DNA from: an uncultured Vampirovibrio sp.
GTDB lineage: Bacteria > Cyanobacteriota > Vampirovibrionia > Gastranaerophilales > Gastranaerophilaceae
Direction: 5' to 3'
Assembly: GCA_910577635.1 (NCBI GenBank)
Contig: CAJTNR010000003.1
Coordinates: forward strand, 1-64,000
Length of the DNA: 64,000 bases
Part shown: piece by piece, positions 60,041 through 64,000 of the stretch
How the letters are laid out: each line of letters starts with the position of its first letter
Position numbering within the stretch: the stretch's first letter is position 1
Position numbers and translations under genes: made by a program
Notes under the pieces: generated by a model
Databases searched by the model: none
Seen by the model: only the letters and a program-made list of their open reading frames with translations
Told to the model about the DNA's origin: nothing

Positions 60041-60059
60041 TTTATCTACTTTAGATAAA
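60041..60059. promoter_or_regulatory. Inverted repeat, candidate operator before the small element protein
   Basis: TTTATCTA and TAGATAAA are perfect arms around CTT. On the minus strand a TATAAT box (60021-60026) follows, about seven bases before the ATG at 60014; the repeat covers the -35 place. A repressor site is likely but unproven. Confidence 0.5.
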
Positions 60060-60109
60060 AATTAACAATCGTTCTAGTTTTAACATATAATACAAAGGTT
60101 TTTATAGTA

Positions 60110-63100
60110 TTATTTGTTATTATTTTCAAATGTCTTTGGATATATGTTTATTGAGTTTAAATTTTTGACTATATCTTCAATAATTTCATTCTTGCGATTA
60201 TAAAAATCACTTCCCCATATCCTATATATAGTCCAGCCCATACGCTCTAACTGTTTTTGTCTTAGGCTGTCCTCAAGCCATTTTTCTGGTGGATGATATT
60301 TATCGCCATCACATTCAATTCCAAATTTTTGATTTGTACCTTCGACAACCAAATCAATCTTATAAGGTCCAACTTGAACTTGTGGGGTTAAAATATAACC
60401 TTTATTTACCAAAGAATTATAAACAACTTCCTCAAAATCGGAATCAAATAATAATTTGTCCTTTTGCCTCTTATCTTCAATTTGACCGCTATTAATAAAT
60501 TCAAGAAGCTTATACCTTAAACAGTTTGTATTTGATATTTCTTCTAATTTAATTGAGTGAGCTAATATTACCTTGTCTTTTGCTCGACTTAGTGCAACAT
60601 TAAATCTTTGAATATACATATCTTGAGTTAATGCAATATATTTTTTTAAATCATTAGGGCTTACAACCATTGATAAAATCATTATATCTCTTTCATCCCC
60701 TTGAAATATTGCAGCATCACCTATTCTTATTTTGCGTTCTATTTGTTCATCCGCTGAGATATAATTACTTAAAATGCTCTGAATATATCTTGCTTGGTCA
60801 AATCCTGTTAGGGAAATTATACCAATACTTTTATTATTGTATTTTTCATCATTGACGATTGCTTCAATTTTTTTACAAATTTTTATTGCTTCATTGTCGT
60901 TTATATCGCAATTATCTCGCCTTCTTCCATTTTGCACATAAAGGCTTTCTAATGCTGGCGTTAATTTGTCTTGTGGTGATACATATCTTAGGGGTACTAT
61001 CTCGCCATTATAGCATAAATCATTACTAAACCTGATTATTTCAGGCAAACATCTAAAATGTTCTTTGAGCATTAAAACATTGCTTCCGCCTAAAGTTGCT
61101 TTTGCAATATCATAGATACTTGTTTTTAAATCGAAATATTTTCCTAATGGTATGTCTGATAAGTATTCTTGAATTTTATTTTGTATTTGCGTATCATCTG
61201 CGCCAACGCTTATAGGGCTTACTTGTTTTGGGTCGCCTACGATAATAACTTTTTTACCTCTTGCTAATGATAAAAATGCTCTAATATCACTTTGACTTGC
61301 TTCATCAATTATAACTACATCAAAAATTCCAATTTCAGAAGGGATAGTTTCTGATACTTTATAATTGGGCATAATCCAAACCGGAATTGCATTTTTTGCC
61401 TGCTGCATTGAATGTTGTACCTGCATTCTCCTTTTTTGAGCATTCTTTCCTGTTCCCTTTCCAAGTTTTCTTAAACCTAATTCCCATTCTTCCAAAGCTC
61501 TTAATTTTTTTTGAGTAACATTTGCTTTAATGTTTTTTATTGTGGTTTTTAAAATTAATTTTTCTTTTTTCTCTCTTAATTTTTGTCCTAAAGTTGTTAA
61601 TTTATTCTCTAAATTGTTTAGATTAATGGCTAAGTTATTTATTTTGGAAATATAAGCATATAGAGCATTAAATTCAAAACTTTCTTGCCACCATTCAGGA
61701 TAAAAATCACTATTTTCATTTTCTAAAATACAATTTGCCCAAATGGGACAAGAATTTTTAAGCTTATCAAATAATTTTAAATATTCATTATAATCATCTT
61801 CCAAAGTTTCAAGTTCATATAATCTGTTATAAAACTTATTCCATTGTAATATAGCCTCTTTTGGATTTTTATAAATCAGTTCTAATGCTTCATAAAGTTG
61901 AGAACTTAAATAATAATTGTTCAAGTGGTTTGATAATGTTAATTTTAATTCTTCTTCTTTTGTTTTTGATGATATATATTTATCTTTATTTAGCTTGTAT
62001 TTTATTGACTGCAATAAATTTTCTGCCGAATATTGCTTTAATATAAAATCCGCATTTTCAATAAATTTTTCGGATATTTTTTTAATATCTTCATTATAAC
62101 TGTTATATTTTAATACCGCACCCAATTCTTGCACCAGTTGAAAAATATTATTAAAACTATCCTCATTGTAGTAGTATTCATTAAAAAATATATTTTGTTC
62201 AATACTTGTATTTGCAATCTCTAAGTCTGAAATAGGTAATTTATAGCGTTTTGCAAGTTTATTCCAATTTAGAGCAAGGTTTTCTGTTGCTTCAATTATT
62301 TCAATGTGCCTTTTTATATTTTGCCAATCTTCATAATTTTGAGGATTTTTGCTATCAATAAAGGTGTTTTTTAGCGTTAATTTCTCTTTTGTAGGAGATA
62401 TTAGCATATTCAAAAGACTATAAACATTTTTACCATTCAATGTTTTTCTTATTTGTTTATTAATAAACTCTTGAAATTGAATAAGGTTAAAAGGTGTTTT
62501 TGTTTCTATTTTTGAAAAAATATCATATTCATCAAGCAGCTTTTTTATTTTGCTTATATATTCTTGTAGAATAGCGTTTACTTCAATTATTCTATTATTT
62601 TCGGTTTCATTTTCTATTATTTTTATAAGATTTTTTTGCCATTCGTGTTTTATTAGTTTATCATTTTCTATTTTTGATGATAATAATTTTATATATTCAA
62701 GCACTTGCGCATTTTGCACATTTTTAATAATTAAATCAGGAATGCAATTATTTATTCGCTCATCCAGCTCCTGAATTTTAAGAATATTATCTGTTAGAAC
62801 TTCAAAATCTTTTGTATCAATAAGTAGATTTGTTGAAATTCTTTTTAATTTAAGGTCGTCTGTATCGTTTTTTAATTTCAAATGCAAATCTATAAGTCTT
62901 TTTAATTCATTTTCATCAATCGGAATTATTGGTTTTATGGTTGTAACTCCGTCTATGTTTTCACTCTTTGTAAATTCAATGCTATCTTGAAGCCAGCTGT
63001 GCCTATCTTTAATTTTGTTTAATTTTTGACACAATTCAATGGGCAAATATGCTTTATTATTGTAGTTGATTCTATTTAATTGAGATTTTACAACAAATTT

Positions 63101-64000
63101 AATTTTATTTTGAGTTTCTATTAATTCATTTTTTGTATCATCTAATGACTGATTAATTTCTTCAATTTCATTTTCTAAATGGCTTGTTGAATCTGTGATA
63201 GCTTGATTAATACCCAAAAACGCTTCTTCCATTTTTCTTTTACCGTCTGGAATGTTTGATAATATCGGAATGCAAAACTTTCTTAAATCTTTTGGTATTT
63301 TATTTAATAAGACATCTAGTGCTTGGTCTTTTTGGCTTGTTACTAAAACTCTTTTACCTTTTGCTAAAAAATGTGATATTAAATTTGCAATGGTATGACT
63401 TTTTCCTGTTCCGGGTGGTCCTAAAACGATAACATTGTTTTGTCTTTCAATTTTATTTAAAATATTAACCTGTTCTTCATTAAAAGGAAGCGGAAATAGT
63501 ATTTCCTTATTTTGTAGAATTTCTGTTTCATTATATGCAACATTTTCAAAGTTTTCGGGAATATCTTGAGGGTCATCAAGAAAAGCTGCAAGTGAACTGT
63601 TTTGAATATTATCATTATTCTCAATAATTTGTATATAATTTTCCAAGTCCTTTAATTCAGCATTTTGTCTTCTTTTACGATAAAAAATACCCCATGTATC
63701 ATATAACTTTAAATTTTCATCAATTTTTATTGGTAAGTTTTGTTCATCTTCTATTATTTCACTATTAACAATGTTGCCATCAATAGGATCTACAAAATTA
63801 TTTAAAACATTTGTAAAAAATGGCATATATGTTTTTTTATCAGTAATATCATATTCCAGATTTTCAAAATTATTTTTTATTTCAGAAAGTTTAGCAGTGT
63901 ATTCTTGTATTACTAAATCTTCTAAGGTGAAGGGCTTATCTTCAACTGGTTCAATCAGCAATCTTTTCTTTGTTGCGCTATAAGTAACATTTAATTCTAC
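60110..64000 (-). CDS. Large SF1B helicase with C-terminal Vsr/DUF559-like nuclease, 5' end cut off by the window
   Basis: At least 1296 residues are in the window, and the frame stays open to the edge, so the true N-terminus lies outside. A DNA2/NAM7-type SF1 helicase is split by a very long coiled-coil insertion: NVIVLGPPGTGKSHTIANLISHF (about 63,400), then the insertion, FDVVIIDEASQSDIRAFLSLARGKKVIIVGDPKQVSP (about 61,300), LKEHFRCLPEIIRFSN, and FNVALSRAKDKVILAHS (about 60,580). The C-terminal nuclease (about 60,150-60,450) reads FEEVVYNSLVNKG, YKIDLVVEGTNQKFGIECDGDKYH, and QKQLERMGWTIYRIWGSDFY, as in Vsr/DUF559 (MTES-type) endonucleases. DUF4011-helicase-Vsr proteins of this kind are known or suspected anti-phage systems. 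Its place in an integrative element supports a defence role. Confidence 0.88.
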   Translation of the reverse strand, partial: VELNVTYSATKKRLLIEPVEDKPFTLEDLVIQEYTAKLSEIKNNFENLEYDITDKKTYMPFFTNVLNNFVDPIDGNIVNSEIIEDEQNLPIKIDENLKLYDTWGIFYRKRRQNAELKDLENYIQIIENNDNIQNSSLAAFLDDPQDIPENFENVAYNETEILQNKEILFPLPFNEEQVNILNKIERQNNVIVLGPPGTGKSHTIANLISHFLAKGKRVLVTSQKDQALDVLLNKIPKDLRKFCIPILSNIPDGKRKMEEAFLGINQAITDSTSHLENEIEEINQSLDDTKNELIETQNKIKFVVKSQLNRINYNNKAYLPIELCQKLNKIKDRHSWLQDSIEFTKSENIDGVTTIKPIIPIDENELKRLIDLHLKLKNDTDDLKLKRISTNLLIDTKDFEVLTDNILKIQELDERINNCIPDLIIKNVQNAQVLEYIKLLSSKIENDKLIKHEWQKNLIKIIENETENNRIIEVNAILQEYISKIKKLLDEYDIFSKIETKTPFNLIQFQEFINKQIRKTLNGKNVYSLLNMLISPTKEKLTLKNTFIDSKNPQNYEDWQNIKRHIEIIEATENLALNWNKLAKRYKLPISDLEIANTSIEQNIFFNEYYYNEDSFNNIFQLVQELGAVLKYNSYNEDIKKISEKFIENADFILKQYSAENLLQSIKYKLNKDKYISSKTKEEELKLTLSNHLNNYYLSSQLYEALELIYKNPKEAILQWNKFYNRLYELETLEDDYNEYLKLFDKLKNSCPIWANCILENENSDFYPEWWQESFEFNALYAYISKINNLAINLNNLENKLTTLGQKLREKKEKLILKTTIKNIKANVTQKKLRALEEWELGLRKLGKGTGKNAQKRRMQVQHSMQQAKNAIPVWIMPNYKVSETIPSEIGIFDVVIIDEASQSDIRAFLSLARGKKVIIVGDPKQVSPISVGADDTQIQNKIQEYLSDIPLGKYFDLKTSIYDIAKATLGGSNVLMLKEHFRCLPEIIRFSNDLCYNGEIVPLRYVSPQDKLTPALESLYVQNGRRRDNCDINDNEAIKICKKIEAIVNDEKYNNKSIGIISLTGFDQARYIQSILSNYISADEQIERKIRIGDAAIFQGDERDIMILSMVVSPNDLKKYIALTQDMYIQRFNVALSRAKDKVILAHSIKLEEISNTNCLRYKLLEFINSGQIEDKRQKDKLLFDSDFEEVVYNSLVNKGYILTPQVQVGPYKIDLVVEGTNQKFGIECDGDKYHPPEKWLEDSLRQKQLERMGWTIYRIWGSDFYNRKNEIIEDIVKNLNSINIYPKTFENNNK

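Larger units (their letters stand above)
57983..64000. mobile_element. Integrative element inserted at tRNA-Asn (right end outside the window)
   Basis: From the tRNA-Asn gene to the window end, all genes read leftwards and are of mobile type: large serine recombinase, HTH excisionase-like protein, phage-style small protein, and a huge helicase-nuclease. The recombinase frame enters the tRNA 3' half, which would be the shared att sequence. The other att site, expected to repeat part of the tRNA 3' half, is beyond 64000. No conjugation or capsid gene is seen so far, so the element type is open. Confidence 0.75.

Noticed and set aside
61861..62774. Short plus-strand frames within the large helicase gene
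   Set aside because: Hydrophobic Ile/Phe/Leu-rich products arise from the antisense of Asn/Lys-rich coiled-coil sequence and are not credible membrane proteins.
1..64000. CRISPR arrays, rRNA genes or insertion sequences with transposase
   Set aside because: No regularly spaced repeats of 24-40 bases, no rRNA-like conserved stretches and no DDE or HUH transposase were seen in the reading.

Overview
The window is a gene-dense, AT-rich bacterial chromosome segment carrying about 47 protein genes and one tRNA. No gap without a gene exceeds about 275 bases (the longest is 57678-57949). The gene set (MEP-pathway IspD, AroH-type chorismate mutase, MurJ, SpoIID-like protein, PilT, Aas-type acyltransferase/ligase, GPH/SLC45-like carrier) and several lineage-style membrane proteins that open with a short Asn-rich 'N..F' motif suggest an uncultured gut bacterium, most likely of the Gastranaerophilales/Melainabacteria branch related to Cyanobacteria. 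That assignment is an inference from style and gene content, not from a database search.

Left part (1-16 kb): two orphan proteins, then a tightly packed, promoter-led operon at 2.86-11.6 kb. It encodes a UbiE-like methyltransferase (split by a one-base shift in an A8 run), a UbiA prenyltransferase, a PEP-synthase-like phosphotransferase without the pyruvate-binding barrel, a BtaA/DUF3419 aminocarboxypropyl transferase, a phytol/dolichol-kinase-like membrane enzyme, an acyltransferase-like protein and an acyl-AMP ligase. It meets a three-domain MFS-PlsC-acyl ligase gene head-on. This looks like a pathway for an unusual polar or prenylated lipid and is the strongest candidate here for an undescribed system.

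Middle (16-34 kb): a divergent pair of DNA repair helicases (UvrD with a C-terminal Fe-S nuclease; EndoQ-like PHP nuclease fused to UvrD), then YihY, NrnA, a cation/calcium antiporter, and a long co-directional run of overlapping genes: YhaM, a secreted protein, PncC, a CpaE-like and a degenerate CpaF-like protein, RibD, AroQ, ThiL, IspD. RadA reads the other way.

34-57.7 kb: a 1232-residue repeat-containing protein of unknown role, a sugar-type MFS carrier, SpoIID-MurJ-TsaC, a further N..F-motif membrane protein, an APC permease, a minus-strand operon def-fmt-aroH-M16-M16, then PilT, a zinc-ribbon protein, RecO, a CgeB-like glycosyltransferase, a small XRE regulator behind two perfect inverted repeats, and a YtxH-DUF948-YtxH stress-type operon.

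Right end (57.95-64 kb): tRNA-Asn(GUU) is the integration site of a mobile element. A large serine recombinase has its stop codon inside the tRNA gene. It is followed by a MerR/excisionase-like HTH protein, a small phage-like protein and a very large helicase-nuclease (likely anti-phage defence) that runs off the window.
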